A stretch of DNA of 64,000 nt from DAOUET01 sp034430155 (GCA_034430155.1 DAOUET010000135.1:1-64000), one strand, 5' to 3'. Positions 1 to 8,242 are shown, counted from the stretch's first letter. Numbers and translations: made by a program. Notes: generated from the sequence alone by a model not told the origin.

Positions 1-95
1 AACACACCCACATCTAACCTTTACTACGGTGATACCCAAAGATCCAAGATCATTTGACCATATTCAGGAAAACTACCATGTAAAATTAAACCTCC

Positions 96-148
96 GGAGG
101 AATTGCCCGATGAGATCAATAAAAATTAAAGAACTGGACCAACCATGA
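96..148 (+). CDS. Possible 12-codon leader ORF coupled to the thioesterase gene
   Basis: A strong Shine-Dalgarno (GGAGG, 96-100) lies 9 nt before an ATG at 110. That ATG opens a 12-codon frame (MRSIKIKELDQP) whose stop overlaps the next start as ATGA (145-148). The downstream thioesterase start has no good ribosome binding site of its own, so translation may be coupled through this short frame. No function is inferred for the peptide. It could also be the remnant of an older gene start. Moderate to low confidence. Confidence 0.4.
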
Positions 149-627
149 CCGAAAAAGCCTTTCAAGATTACTACCCAGACCAGATGAGCTACTGCTTCGG
201 CTGCGGTCGCCTGAACGAGCACGGGCTGCAAATTAAGAGCTACTGGCAGGGAGACGAAACGATTTGTACCTACCTACCGAAGCCTTCTCACATGGCTATA
301 CCCGGCTATGTCTACGGGGGCTTGATAGCCTCGCTGATCGACTGCCATAGCACTGGGACAGCCGCAGCAGCTGCCTACCGCGCTGAAAATCGTAATATGG
401 ACAGCCAACCACCCTTGCGTTTCCTGACCGCCTCGCTGCACGTGGATTACCTGCGCCCTACACCCCTGGGTGTGCCTTTGGAAGTACGAGGGCGGATTAA
501 GCAGGTCAAGGGGCGAAAAGTTGTCGTAACATCGACCCTTTCTGCTAATGGAGAGGTGTGTGCCCGCGGCGAGGTGGTAGCTGTGCAAGTGCCAGAGGGT
601 TTAATTCCCGTTGGAAAAGGAACCTGA
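145..627 (+). CDS. PaaI-family hotdog thioesterase
   Basis: The 160-residue protein is of usual length for a single hotdog-fold acyl-CoA thioesterase of the PaaI family. The N-terminal CFGCGRLNEHGL stretch (residues 17-28) is typical of one PaaI subgroup, and YGG at 57-59 followed by D66 matches the HGG...D active-site region, with Tyr in place of the usual His. These enzymes hydrolyse thioesters of CoA in the cytosol; the substrate cannot be told from sequence. The gene overlaps the next (alcohol dehydrogenase) by TGATG, so both are probably one operon. Start at 145 is chosen because it overlaps the short leader frame. Confidence 0.8.
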   Translation: MTEKAFQDYYPDQMSYCFGCGRLNEHGLQIKSYWQGDETICTYLPKPSHMAIPGYVYGGLIASLIDCHSTGTAAAAAYRAENRNMDSQPPLRFLTASLHVDYLRPTPLGVPLEVRGRIKQVKGRKVVVTSTLSANGEVCARGEVVAVQVPEGLIPVGKGT

Positions 628-1859
628 TGAAAGCAATCCAATTCAACGCCAACATCCCTCGTTATGCTCTTGGTTTGATTTTGGGGAAGTACTTCCCTAA
701 GATCCTATGGAGCGGTATGTCATGCACTTACCTGGCCGAGGTACCGGAACCGCAGCTCCCAGGTGACGATTGGGTGCTTGTGAAAACTCGCTATGGGGGT
801 ATCTGCGGAACTGACATGGGCACCATTCACCTGCATACCAGCCCTTATTACTCGCCGCTGAATTCCTTTCCCTTAACCTTTGGCCATGAAAATGTTGGTA
901 CCATCGCGCAGGTCGGAACACAAGCAGGGAACTGGCATGAAGGCCAACGTGTGGTTGTCGAGCCACTGCTCTGGTGCCAGCCGCGTGGCTTCCAGGATCT
1001 CTGCCGCTATTGTGCACAAGGTGAAATCAACCGCTGTGAACGCGTTACCGATGGCGACCTGGCACCTGGTATTTACACTGGCTTTTGCCGGGATACTGGC
1101 GGCAGCTGGAGCCCGTACTTCTTAGCACACACCTCACAGATTTATCCTCTCTCAGAGCGGATCAACGATGAGAACGGCTTGATGATCGAACCCTTCGCGG
1201 TAGGCCTGCATGCCGCCCTTATTGGCTTCCCGCATGACCACGAAACTCTGCTGATCATTGGCGCTGGCACTATTGGCTTGTGCACCCTGGCTGCCTTGCG
1301 CGCCTTAGGTTCCCACGCTGAAATCCTGGTGCTGGCACGCTACCCATTCCAGGCCGAAGCTGCCCAGAAACTAGGTGCAAGTAAGATTATCTCAGCTGCA
1401 CGCAACTATGATTATTTCACCGATCTGGCAGAGCATACCGGAGCACGATTGTTCCAACCCATTATTGGTAAGCGAATCATGGTAGGGGGTGTTGATCGCA
1501 CATTCGAATGCGTCGGCAGCGATGGGTCGCTGGATGATGCCCTCCGGCTGACTAGATCAGGCGGTCAGGTGGTATTAGCCGGGGTTCCAGGCATCGCAAA
1601 AGGCGTTGATTGGACTGCCATTTTCGCCAGTGAACTGCAGGTATGCGCCGCTTCTGGCTACCATCATGCTGAAGAATTTGGCGGCGAAAGGAAGCCAGCA
1701 TTCGATATCGTCATCGATTGGTTGACACGCGGAGAGGTTGATCTGAGCTGGATGGTGACCCACAGGTACAGCTTGGACCACTATGACCAGGCTTTAATTC
1801 AGCTTTCCAACCTCGGTCGCAACCAGGTCATCAAAGGGGTGTTTGCCTTTCCGGATTGA
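627..1859 (+). CDS. Zinc-dependent alcohol dehydrogenase (MDR superfamily)
   Basis: A 410-residue medium-chain dehydrogenase/reductase. C60 (CGTD) and GHE at 86-88 form the catalytic zinc site. C117, C126, C129 and C137 resemble the structural zinc quartet, although the spacing before the second Cys is wide. GAGTIG at about 212-217 is the Rossmann NAD(P)-binding motif. It should oxidise an alcohol or polyol, or reduce the matching carbonyl; the substrate is unknown. The first ATG of the longest open frame (558) lies inside the thioesterase gene, so the ATG at 627, overlapping the preceding stop, is preferred. Together with the thioesterase it may act on a CoA-derived or alcohol intermediate, but that is inference. 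Confidence 0.85.
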   Translation: MKAIQFNANIPRYALGLILGKYFPKILWSGMSCTYLAEVPEPQLPGDDWVLVKTRYGGICGTDMGTIHLHTSPYYSPLNSFPLTFGHENVGTIAQVGTQAGNWHEGQRVVVEPLLWCQPRGFQDLCRYCAQGEINRCERVTDGDLAPGIYTGFCRDTGGSWSPYFLAHTSQIYPLSERINDENGLMIEPFAVGLHAALIGFPHDHETLLIIGAGTIGLCTLAALRALGSHAEILVLARYPFQAEAAQKLGASKIISAARNYDYFTDLAEHTGARLFQPIIGKRIMVGGVDRTFECVGSDGSLDDALRLTRSGGQVVLAGVPGIAKGVDWTAIFASELQVCAASGYHHAEEFGGERKPAFDIVIDWLTRGEVDLSWMVTHRYSLDHYDQALIQLSNLGRNQVIKGVFAFPD

Positions 1860-1961
1860 GCAAACATCACAGAGTAAGGGCGCCAGGACATAGGTGTTGC
1901 ATTCGTCTCACCTGGTATCAAATCGCGATTCGAGCTCCGTTATGATGTGGAGGGCAAGCTA

Positions 1962-2516
1962 ATGAGATCAAAGATTGAGTTAAGCCGACATATACTGCAA
2001 CATGCTTATCAAACCATGGCAAGTAATGTAGAAAATTTGACGCTCGAAGAGGCGCTTTTCGTCCCAAAAGGTGGCTATCGCTCGGTGTTGGGGACGCTAA
2101 AGCACGCGGCTGGGTGGAGTCAAGTATATCGATCCTATGCGTTTGACCACCACCCCCAACACTGGTTGCAAATCGATTGGCCGCACGGGCTACGTGATGA
2201 GGTCATCAAGTCAGAGAAGTATTTAGATGACGTGATTGCCTGGTTCGATAACACACACCAGCAGTGGATGGAAGCGTTATCAACCATCAAAGAAGAACAA
2301 TTGGACGAGCTACGACCAGTACACTGGGGAGAACAAGCTCCCCTTTATGACATCGTAGTTTTGATCGCTGGCCACCATATCTACCACGCAGGAGAGCTGA
2401 ATCAGGTGCTCTCCATCTATCGAGGCGAGGCTTGGGAAGAGGGAGAAGAAGTGGAGGAAAACAACGTATCGACCATCGGGCACAGGGTCGCGCCTCCCTG
2501 GATGACCGGGTCTTGA
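1962..2516 (+). CDS. DinB/YfiT-like putative metalloenzyme
   Basis: About 184 residues with the DinB-like four-helix-bundle pattern: an early His (LKHAAGW) and a C-terminal HHIYHAGELN motif supply the usual three-histidine metal site. Members are metal-dependent enzymes, several of them thiol S-transferases using bacillithiol or mycothiol; most are uncharacterised. The start at 1962 is preferred to GTG at 1947 because GGAGGG (1949-1954) sits 7 nt upstream of it. The acidic tail (EEGEEVEENN) is unusual. There is no clear functional link to its neighbours. Confidence 0.75.
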   Translation: MRSKIELSRHILQHAYQTMASNVENLTLEEALFVPKGGYRSVLGTLKHAAGWSQVYRSYAFDHHPQHWLQIDWPHGLRDEVIKSEKYLDDVIAWFDNTHQQWMEALSTIKEEQLDELRPVHWGEQAPLYDIVVLIAGHHIYHAGELNQVLSIYRGEAWEEGEEVEENNVSTIGHRVAPPWMTGS

Positions 2517-2591
2517 GGCTGGTATGAGACCACCACGGCGAGGAGAAGCTTTGACTTTGGGTTTAAGGATTGCCCTTCGAGAACCTGTCCT

Positions 2592-2615
2592 GCAGCTTGA
2601 TAAGGATCAAGCTGC
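2592..2615. repeat. Perfect 10-bp inverted repeat
   Basis: GCAGCTTGAT and its exact complement ATCAAGCTGC flank a 4-nt spacer (AAGG) in the 241-bp space between the DinB-like gene and the next gene. There is no T-run after the stem on either strand, so it is not a standard intrinsic terminator. The remaining intergenic DNA shows no supported gene. Confidence 0.5.
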
Positions 2616-2757
2616 TCCAGCGAATCTCGCCTGGAAAGGTAGGTACTTGGCTCAGCGTGCTCAGTATCGGTTTGGGCAAGGAACGCCTCGGTCAGAGCGT
2701 ACATAAAAGTTGAAAGTCCTCCATAAGTAAGGATTCTCCCATTCTATGAGGAAAACT

Positions 2758-3777
2758 ATGAAGAAGATAGAAGGATTAAATGACGACCCCTTGCCCTGGT
2801 TACTGGAGATCGACCCGCAGAATCCGGGTGTACGCTACTTCGTTTTAACTGAACTACTGGGCCATTCACCACAGGACCCGCAGGTCATCACTGCCCGGAG
2901 GGAAATTATGAATACCGGACCGGTACCTGCCATTCTGGATGCTCAATCATCCGAAGGGTATTGGGTGAAACCCGGCCCCGGTTATGGCCCTAAATACAAA
3001 TCCACTGTCTGGGGGATAATTATGCTCGCTCAGCTCGGCGCCGACGGTTCGGACGACCGCCTTCGAGCAGGCTGCAATTATATCCTCGATCATTCCCGCG
3101 CCCATTACGGAGGCTTCAGCATTGATGGTAGACCTCCGGGATTGATTCATTGCCTGCAAGGCAATCTGGTCGCAGCCTTGATTGACCTGGGCTGGTTGGA
3201 GGATAAGCGTCTCCAGGAAGCTCTAGATTGGCTGGCGCGCAGCATTACCGGTGAAGGCATCGCGGTTGCGGGTGAAAAATCAGCGCCGGAACGATATTAC
3301 CGCAGCGGAAACAGCGCCCCCGGTTTTGTTTGCAGCGCCAATAACCAATCACCTTGCGCCTGGGGTGCCGTCAAAGCTGTCCTGGCGCTTAGTAAGGTGC
3401 CAACTTCCAAGCAGACGGCTTCCATCCAATCTGCCATCCGGGTTGGGTTGGATTTCTTGCTGGGGCATGACCCGGCCATAGCTGACTATCCTATGGGGTA
3501 TAGTTCCAAACCGAGTAGGAGTTGGTTCCGCTTTGGCTATCCAATTTTCTACGTCACCGATGTCCTGCAAAACCTCGAAGCCTTGACTCGCCTCGGCTAT
3601 GGAGACGATCCCCGTTTGAAACCAGCCATCGAACTCTTGTTGAATAAACAGGACTCCTTTGGGCGTTGGAAAATGGAATACACCTATAATGGCAAAACCT
3701 GGGTGGATGTGGAGCAAATGGGCCAGCCCAGCAAATGGATTACGCTCCGAGCTCTGCAAGTTTTGAGCTATAAATGA
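2758..3777 (+). CDS. Prenyltransferase/squalene-cyclase-like alpha/alpha-barrel protein
   Basis: A 339-residue protein built of repeated helical units with signature stretches such as DAQSSEGYW, STVWGIIMLAQLG, GGFSIDGRP and LLLNKQDSFGRW, like the squalene-hopene cyclase and prenyltransferase toroid fold. The DxDD motif of true class II cyclases is not seen, so cyclase activity is unlikely. Relatives are sometimes misnamed nitrogen fixation protein NifH, which is not supported: there is no P-loop and no 4Fe-4S cysteine pair. ATG 2758 has GAGG six nt upstream and is preferred to ATG 2746. Function unknown; possibly a carbohydrate- or lipid-binding barrel. Confidence 0.6.
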   Translation: MKKIEGLNDDPLPWLLEIDPQNPGVRYFVLTELLGHSPQDPQVITARREIMNTGPVPAILDAQSSEGYWVKPGPGYGPKYKSTVWGIIMLAQLGADGSDDRLRAGCNYILDHSRAHYGGFSIDGRPPGLIHCLQGNLVAALIDLGWLEDKRLQEALDWLARSITGEGIAVAGEKSAPERYYRSGNSAPGFVCSANNQSPCAWGAVKAVLALSKVPTSKQTASIQSAIRVGLDFLLGHDPAIADYPMGYSSKPSRSWFRFGYPIFYVTDVLQNLEALTRLGYGDDPRLKPAIELLLNKQDSFGRWKMEYTYNGKTWVDVEQMGQPSKWITLRALQVLSYK

Positions 3778-3856
3778 TGTAATTTATTAGAGGTAGGGAA
3801 GCTTGTATAAGCCTGGTCGCCGAGTCAAGACAACCGGATGGTTTAAAACAGGAATT

Positions 3857-3885
3857 TTGACACTTGTTGAGATCGCCTTTATGCT
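3857..3885 (+). promoter_or_regulatory. Candidate sigma70 promoter upstream of the radical SAM gene
   Basis: TTGACA (3857-3862), a 17-nt spacer and TATGCT (3880-3885). It points toward the radical SAM gene 310 nt downstream and would give a long leader that includes dispersed repeat copy 1. It could instead serve an unseen transcript. Read by eye only. Confidence 0.4.
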
Positions 3886-4053
3886 TTATTCTGGAGCTAT
3901 ATGGTGTTAATAATCAATCTCCGACAGCCTGGGGATTGTCCCAAGCGACCTGCACATGATTTCCGCTCTAAATACCTCAATCTGACCGCTGAGATCCAGG
4001 CCTAGCCATTGCCATGATTCTAAAAACTGGGTAAACCCTTTCGGTAATAAATT

Positions 4054-4143
4054 TAGGACTTACGCAGTTGGTGGGAGGATGGGGGTGTTTGGGCGGGCGT
4101 TGCCCAAAAACCCCCGGTTTTCCCCTGAACTGCGTAACTACTA
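4054..4143 (+). repeat. Dispersed palindromic element, copy 1
   Basis: The ends GGACTTACGCAGTT (4056-4069) and AACTGCGTAACTA (4128-4140) are imperfect inverted repeats. Between them are GGGAGGATGGGGGTG, a GC-rich centre with GGGCGTTGCCC, and TTTTCCCCTG. The same arrangement recurs at 40503-40591 (opposite orientation) and 54781-54873. This copy has lost part of one central arm compared with copy 3. It encodes no transposase and looks like a MITE- or REP-type non-autonomous element. Confidence 0.8.
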
Positions 4144-4198
4144 TAATTGTTAACCCTAACGTTACTATCTACATGAGAGCGTAAACAAGGATGGATAA

Positions 4199-5098
4199 AT
4201 GAAGATATCTGGATTACATCTACTGTTAACTTATCAATGCACATTTGAGTGTGATCATTGTTTTGTTTGGGGTAGCCCCTGGCAAAGCGGCACCATGACA
4301 CTTGCCGACATCGGTATTATCTTGGACCAGGGTAAGCAGCTCGGCACCGTCAATTCGATCTATTTTGAAGGGGGAGAACCTTTTCTCTATTACCCTATCT
4401 TGGTGAAAGGGGTTACTCTGGCAGCTCGGATGGGGTTTGAGGTTGGGATCGTTTCTAACGGCTATTGGGCGACGACTTTAGAAGACGCGCTCACTTGGCT
4501 GCAGCCTTTCGCAGGGTTGATTGGGGATCTCTCACTGAGCAGTGATCTTTACCATTATGACCAAGAAATCAGCCAGCAAGTTCATAATGCTACAGCTGCC
4601 GCGCAAGAAATGGACATCCCGGTGGGCTTGATCAGCGTGGCTCAACCAGAAACAGATGAGGCGCATCCATCGCACGGACAGCTCCCCCCAGGTCAATCCG
4701 GGGTCATGTTCCGAGGGCGCGCCGCCGAAAAGCTGGCTCATCTCGCCTCACCCCAACCGTGGCATAGTTTTACCGAGTGCCCTCATGAAGACCTGCGAGA
4801 TCCTGGGCGAGTGCATATAGATCCCTTGGGTTATGTGCATATCTGCCAAGGAATCTCATTGGGAAATATGTTCCAAACCCCCCTGCGGGAAATTGTTAAG
4901 AACTATAATCCCGAGACTCACCCAATCACTGCCCCTTTATTGGAAGGGGGGCCAACTCGATTATCCGAGTTTTACGATCTGCCTCACCATATCGAATACG
5001 CAGATGCTTGTAATTTATGTTACCAAGCCCGCCTGGCGCTACGCTCACGTTTTCCCGATATCTTGGCGCCAGACCAGATGTACGGCGTACCTGGGTAA
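4199..5098 (+). CDS. Radical SAM protein with C-terminal cysteine cluster
   Basis: A 299-residue radical SAM enzyme. C14-x3-C18-x2-C21 binds the 4Fe-4S cluster that cleaves S-adenosylmethionine, and GGEP at 58-61 is the SAM-contact motif. Later cysteines (C194, C216, C271, C274) resemble a SPASM-like auxiliary-cluster region, with the common HIDPLGYVHICQG pattern before C216. The substrate is unknown. AAGGA seven nt before ATG 4199 supports the start. It lies 57 nt before an AlkD-like gene that overlaps a second radical SAM gene, so the three may be co-transcribed. Confidence 0.75.
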   Translation: MKISGLHLLLTYQCTFECDHCFVWGSPWQSGTMTLADIGIILDQGKQLGTVNSIYFEGGEPFLYYPILVKGVTLAARMGFEVGIVSNGYWATTLEDALTWLQPFAGLIGDLSLSSDLYHYDQEISQQVHNATAAAQEMDIPVGLISVAQPETDEAHPSHGQLPPGQSGVMFRGRAAEKLAHLASPQPWHSFTECPHEDLRDPGRVHIDPLGYVHICQGISLGNMFQTPLREIVKNYNPETHPITAPLLEGGPTRLSEFYDLPHHIEYADACNLCYQARLALRSRFPDILAPDQMYGVPG

Positions 5099-5155
5099 AC
5101 AGATATAAATTTATCGCGATCACAAGAAAACCAAAGGGGAAACTAACCTCTAACT

Positions 5156-5905
5156 ATGAGAGTCTCACAAGCCAGAGAAACCGGAAAACGGATACAGACA
5201 GCTATCCATGATGGCAATTTGGATCAAGCCTATCAAATTCTCCAGCCAATTCTCGCCCAACGCACGCCCTTCCGTTTGCTGGATCTAATCGCAAAACCCA
5301 TTGGTAGTGAGCCTCTACCCCATTTGAGCTCATTTTTAAAGTGCATCGCCAGCAATAGGACTGAAGGCGTGTGGGTGGTGATCGCAAGTGCCCTAGGTCA
5401 ACAGCTTGATAGAGATATTGCCAGTGCATTTTCCTTATCCCGCCAGTTCATTATCTCAACCGATGTCTGGTACGCTGCAGATATTTTCGGTGAGCGCCTG
5501 CCCGGTCCAGCCCTGATCGCCAACTTCCAAGACGCCCTCGACCAATTGGTTGCCTGGCGTGAAGACCCCAACCGCTGGGTTCGCCGGACTGTTGGAGTGG
5601 CTGTTCACTTCTGGACAAAACGTTCGGGCGGAAAACCTGACAAGCTCGATCAGGCGCGGGCATTATTGGCATTTTTAGGGCCTATGTTCGAAGAGTGGAA
5701 TATGGATGCCCTCAAAGGCATAGGATGGGGTCTGAAGACTATGGGCAGGTATTATCCTGATCTCCTGACAGATTGGTTGCATTCGCAGATTCTTCTTCAC
5801 CGTCGCCCGCATCGAACCTTGATCCTTCGGAAAGCTTTGACCTACCTCTCCGATGACCAACGGTTACGGGCGATCGGTAGGAGGCTGAATGAAATTGGAG
5901 TTTGA
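5156..5905 (+). CDS. AlkD-like DNA alkylation repair protein (HEAT-like repeats)
   Basis: A 249-residue, all-helical protein resembling the DNA alkylation repair family (AlkC/AlkD type). NRWVRRTVGVAVHFWTKR (about residues 141-158) and the KGIGWGLKTMGRYYPDLLTDWL-type segment are characteristic of the C-terminal repeats. AlkD enzymes excise positively charged N3- or N7-alkylpurines without flipping the base. Catalytic Trp and Asp residues could not be assigned by eye, so activity is not proven. The downstream radical SAM gene starts inside the end of this gene (17-nt overlap), implying coupled translation. Confidence 0.65.
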   Translation: MRVSQARETGKRIQTAIHDGNLDQAYQILQPILAQRTPFRLLDLIAKPIGSEPLPHLSSFLKCIASNRTEGVWVVIASALGQQLDRDIASAFSLSRQFIISTDVWYAADIFGERLPGPALIANFQDALDQLVAWREDPNRWVRRTVGVAVHFWTKRSGGKPDKLDQARALLAFLGPMFEEWNMDALKGIGWGLKTMGRYYPDLLTDWLHSQILLHRRPHRTLILRKALTYLSDDQRLRAIGRRLNEIGV

Positions 5906-7010
5906 AGAATATCGAGCACGCACAATTGTCAATATCCATAAACACGTGGATGGCCCCTGGTTTTGGGACAAATACAGCGCCAAACCCTATGTGGGCTGCC
6001 GCAGTGGCTGTGAATTTTGCTATTTGCGCGGAAGTCATTATCTGGGCAAACGTCATCCGGATACCTTTGACAACCTGATACAAGTCAAAACCCATGCCGT
6101 TGAGCTCTTGCGTAAGCAGCTATCTCGCCTGGAGCGGGACGTGATCGTTTCCGGTGATTGGCAACAGCCTGCTGAGGATCGTTATCGGTTATCACGTAAA
6201 ATGTTGGAAGTTGTGCTTGACTTGGCCTTTCCATTATTGATCATAGAACGATCCCCGTTCTTAACCCGTGACCTGGATTTGCTGGTTGAGATCAACCGTA
6301 AGTCCTGGGTAGGAGTTATTTATAGCATCAGCAATCTAGACCCAACCCTAAAACATGCCTTCGAACCACATAGCCCTGCAGTACGACGACGCCTGGACGC
6401 CATGGAAAGGCTGTCAAGTGCGGGTATTTTGATTGGTACGTCTTTGATACCCATCATTCCATTTTCAGGCGATGATAAACACCATTTAGAAGAAGTAATT
6501 CGTGCAACCGTAGACCACGGCGGTTCTTTTGTGGTAGCTGCTGGAATGACTATGCAGGGAGTTCAGGCAGAACGTACGCTTGAGGCTGCTCGACGGTTTG
6601 ATCCAGCTCTGGAGATTTCTTGGCGAGAGCTCTACAGCTGGGGGAAAAACGCCCAGTTGAATTACGCTACCCCACGGGCTTATACCGCTGAACTGGGACT
6701 GATGGTCCGGGAATTATGCTCCAGGCACGGCTTGCGGGACCGCATGCCACGCTATCTACCGCCGGGACCTTTAGCGATAAACAAACGCATCGCGGAACAA
6801 CTCTTCCTCAAGACTTACGAATTAGAGCTACAATTGGCCCAAGCGTATCGCATCTGGGCTTACCGTAAAGCAGCCTGGACGGTGGATGAGTTGCCTATAA
6901 GTATTGAAGATCTATATAAATCTCAAGGAGAGCCAGCCTTACTTGCCCTGCCAGGTATTGGTAAACGTATGTGTAAGGAAATTATCGAAAAGTTTGGAGA
7001 ATATTCATAA
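5889..7010 (+). CDS. SplB-like radical SAM protein with C-terminal helix-hairpin-helix
   Basis: A 373-residue radical SAM protein with C37-x3-C41-x2-C44 in GCRSGCEFCY, as in the spore photoproduct lyase/Rv2578c-like group. ERSPFLTRDLDLL and SISNLDPTLKHAFEP are typical of that group. The C-terminus (about 350-371) contains LPGIGKRMCKEIIEKFG, a helix-hairpin-helix like those that grip the DNA backbone in repair enzymes. This architecture, and overlap with an AlkD-like gene, suggest a DNA- or nucleic-acid-directed reaction, but the substrate is unknown. Start overlaps the end of the preceding gene. Confidence 0.75.
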   Translation: MKLEFEEYRARTIVNIHKHVDGPWFWDKYSAKPYVGCRSGCEFCYLRGSHYLGKRHPDTFDNLIQVKTHAVELLRKQLSRLERDVIVSGDWQQPAEDRYRLSRKMLEVVLDLAFPLLIIERSPFLTRDLDLLVEINRKSWVGVIYSISNLDPTLKHAFEPHSPAVRRRLDAMERLSSAGILIGTSLIPIIPFSGDDKHHLEEVIRATVDHGGSFVVAAGMTMQGVQAERTLEAARRFDPALEISWRELYSWGKNAQLNYATPRAYTAELGLMVRELCSRHGLRDRMPRYLPPGPLAINKRIAEQLFLKTYELELQLAQAYRIWAYRKAAWTVDELPISIEDLYKSQGEPALLALPGIGKRMCKEIIEKFGEYS

Positions 7011-7048
7011 TTATTAGATAACTATCTATTCCTGGGTATCCAACCGAA

Positions 7049-7237
7049 AGGTTGACTGCCCTGACTGACATAGAAAACATCCAAGCTCAGAAGGTACTAG
7101 AGCATGCCGGCTATCATCGCGAAGGTTTGCTACGCCGTTCCACCTTCCGCAATGGCACGTGGAGCGACCTAGTGGTATACAGCCTTATAAGGGATGAATG
7201 GAGCCAGGTGGAAATTAATGTTCCAGGATCAGATTAA
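7049..7237 (+). pseudogene. C-terminal remnant of a RimJ/RimL-type GNAT acetyltransferase
   Basis: The frame reads RLTALTDIENIQAQKVLEHA and continues into GYHREGLLRRSTFRNGTW-DLVVYSLIRDEW, which matches only the last third of GNAT proteins (acetyl-CoA site and final strands). The preceding 40 bp directly abut the radical SAM stop, and no N-terminal part is found in any frame. A TTG at 7052 could start a 61-residue peptide, but it would lack most of the fold. Best read as a decayed gene fragment. Confidence 0.7.
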
Positions 7238-7291
7238 ATCTAATTTGCCCTAAGTGAGTATAATTCTCCGTGTTATCCCCTTGGAGGCCCT

Positions 7292-8185
7292 ATGACTGTC
7301 GACAGCTTTAAATTTTTACCGCGCCTGATTGCCCTATACTACCAGATGACCGAGGTCCACCCAGAAACGCCCATCCCTTGGACGCCTCTACCCCGTCCAT
7401 TATCAGAATGCAAAATAGGTCTGGTCACCTCTGGGGGACTATTCCAAGAAGGTGTGGAACCAGCTTTCGATCTTGAGCGTGAGGTTTATGAGCCCACCTG
7501 GGGGGATCCAACCTACCGTACGATCCCTTCCGACATCCGCCAGGATCAAATCGGGGTGGCTCACCTGCACTACAACCCCCAAGATGTTCTCCAAGATCTC
7601 GATATTTTACTGCCAGTTCACAGGATTCAAGAGCTGGTTGAGGAGCGGCGAATTGCAGGCCTGGCACAACGGGCTTATTCCTTCATGGGCTACCAGGGTT
7701 TTCCACCGGATAGCAGCCAATGGCGCCAGGTTTACGGACCACAGGTGGCCCAAGAATTAATAAATGAGAGGGTGGACTGCGTTCTGTTAACGCCCGCCTG
7801 ACCTGACTGTGCCATCAACGTGCCCGTGTTGGCGCGTACCCTGGAAGCTGCTGGATTGGCGACCATTCTGGTGACCATGATGCCTTTCTGGGCAGAAAGG
7901 ATTGGAGTGCCACGTTCCTTAGCACTGGAATTTCCATTCGGGCATACCCTGGGACAGCCCCACAATATACCCCAGCAAAGAAGGGTGATTACACAAGCAC
8001 TAAAGGTATTAGAAGGTGCTGAAAGCCCCGGTACGGTAGTGCACTCACCAGAGACCTGGCCAGTATCCCAGAGAGAATCTATCGCCCAATGGCAACCCGC
8101 CGAAACAACGCCCATCATTAAAGTGATGGCTCCTAAAATACGCGTACTGCTGAGAGGACAAAGAAAAGCTCAAAGTCGCAGATAA
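7292..8185 (+). CDS. GrdB/PrdB-family reductase-like protein, candidate selenoprotein (in-frame UGA)
   Basis: One frame runs from ATG 7292 (GGAGG at 7283-7287) to the TAA at 8183-8185, interrupted only by TGA at 7799-7801 (codon 170). Sequence on both sides fits one protein of the glycine/sarcosine/betaine/proline reductase selenoprotein B family. Before the TGA it reads RVDCVLLTPA; after it PDCAINVPVLARTLEAAGL and a GVPRSLALEFPFGHTLGQP stretch typical of the family. Reading TGA as Sec gives U170-P-D-C173, a UxxC redox motif where Cys-using relatives have CxxC. The family reduces small amines or acts as a selenol/thiol reductase; the substrate is unknown. A potential SECIS hairpin follows. 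A nonsense pseudogene is the main alternative. Confidence 0.7.
7809..7835 (+). promoter_or_regulatory. Candidate bacterial SECIS hairpin
   Basis: Starting 8 nt after the in-frame TGA, GTGC (7809-7812) can pair with GCGC (7832-7835), and after a 3-nt bulge CAAC (7816-7819) pairs with GTTG (7828-7831), leaving an 8-nt loop starting with G. The loop begins 19 nt after the TGA, in the spacing range known for bacterial SECIS elements. The fold was drawn by hand; no energy was computed, and it lacks the E. coli GGUC loop. Confidence 0.4.
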
Positions 8186-8242
8186 ACCGGTCAAGAAAAG
8201 TGTGTTTATCCAACATCGCATCTCTCCATATTTAATGTTCAT

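Larger units (their letters stand above)
3778..4198. other. Intergenic region, 421 bp
   Basis: Apart from the candidate promoter near 3857 and repeat copy 1 at 4054-4143, no gene, tRNA or recognised riboswitch is apparent. AAGGA at 4187-4191 is the ribosome binding site of the radical SAM gene. Confidence 0.6.

Noticed and set aside
2417..2704. 95-codon minus-strand frame and 60-codon plus-strand frame after the DinB-like gene
   Set aside because: No family resemblance, no ribosome binding site, and overlap with the acidic tail of the DinB-like gene.
2758..3777. NifH-like annotation
   Set aside because: No P-loop or Fe-protein cysteines; the sequence is a helical toroid repeat protein.
4053..4301. 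Minus-strand 82-codon frame and a similar plus-strand frame at 40446-40643 sharing SYAVQG and TPPSSHQLRKS
   Set aside because: The shared peptide comes only from the dispersed palindromic element, not from a conserved gene.
7799..7801. TGA read as a normal stop giving two genes
   Set aside because: The downstream part has no start codon with a ribosome binding site and completes the same protein family in the same frame.
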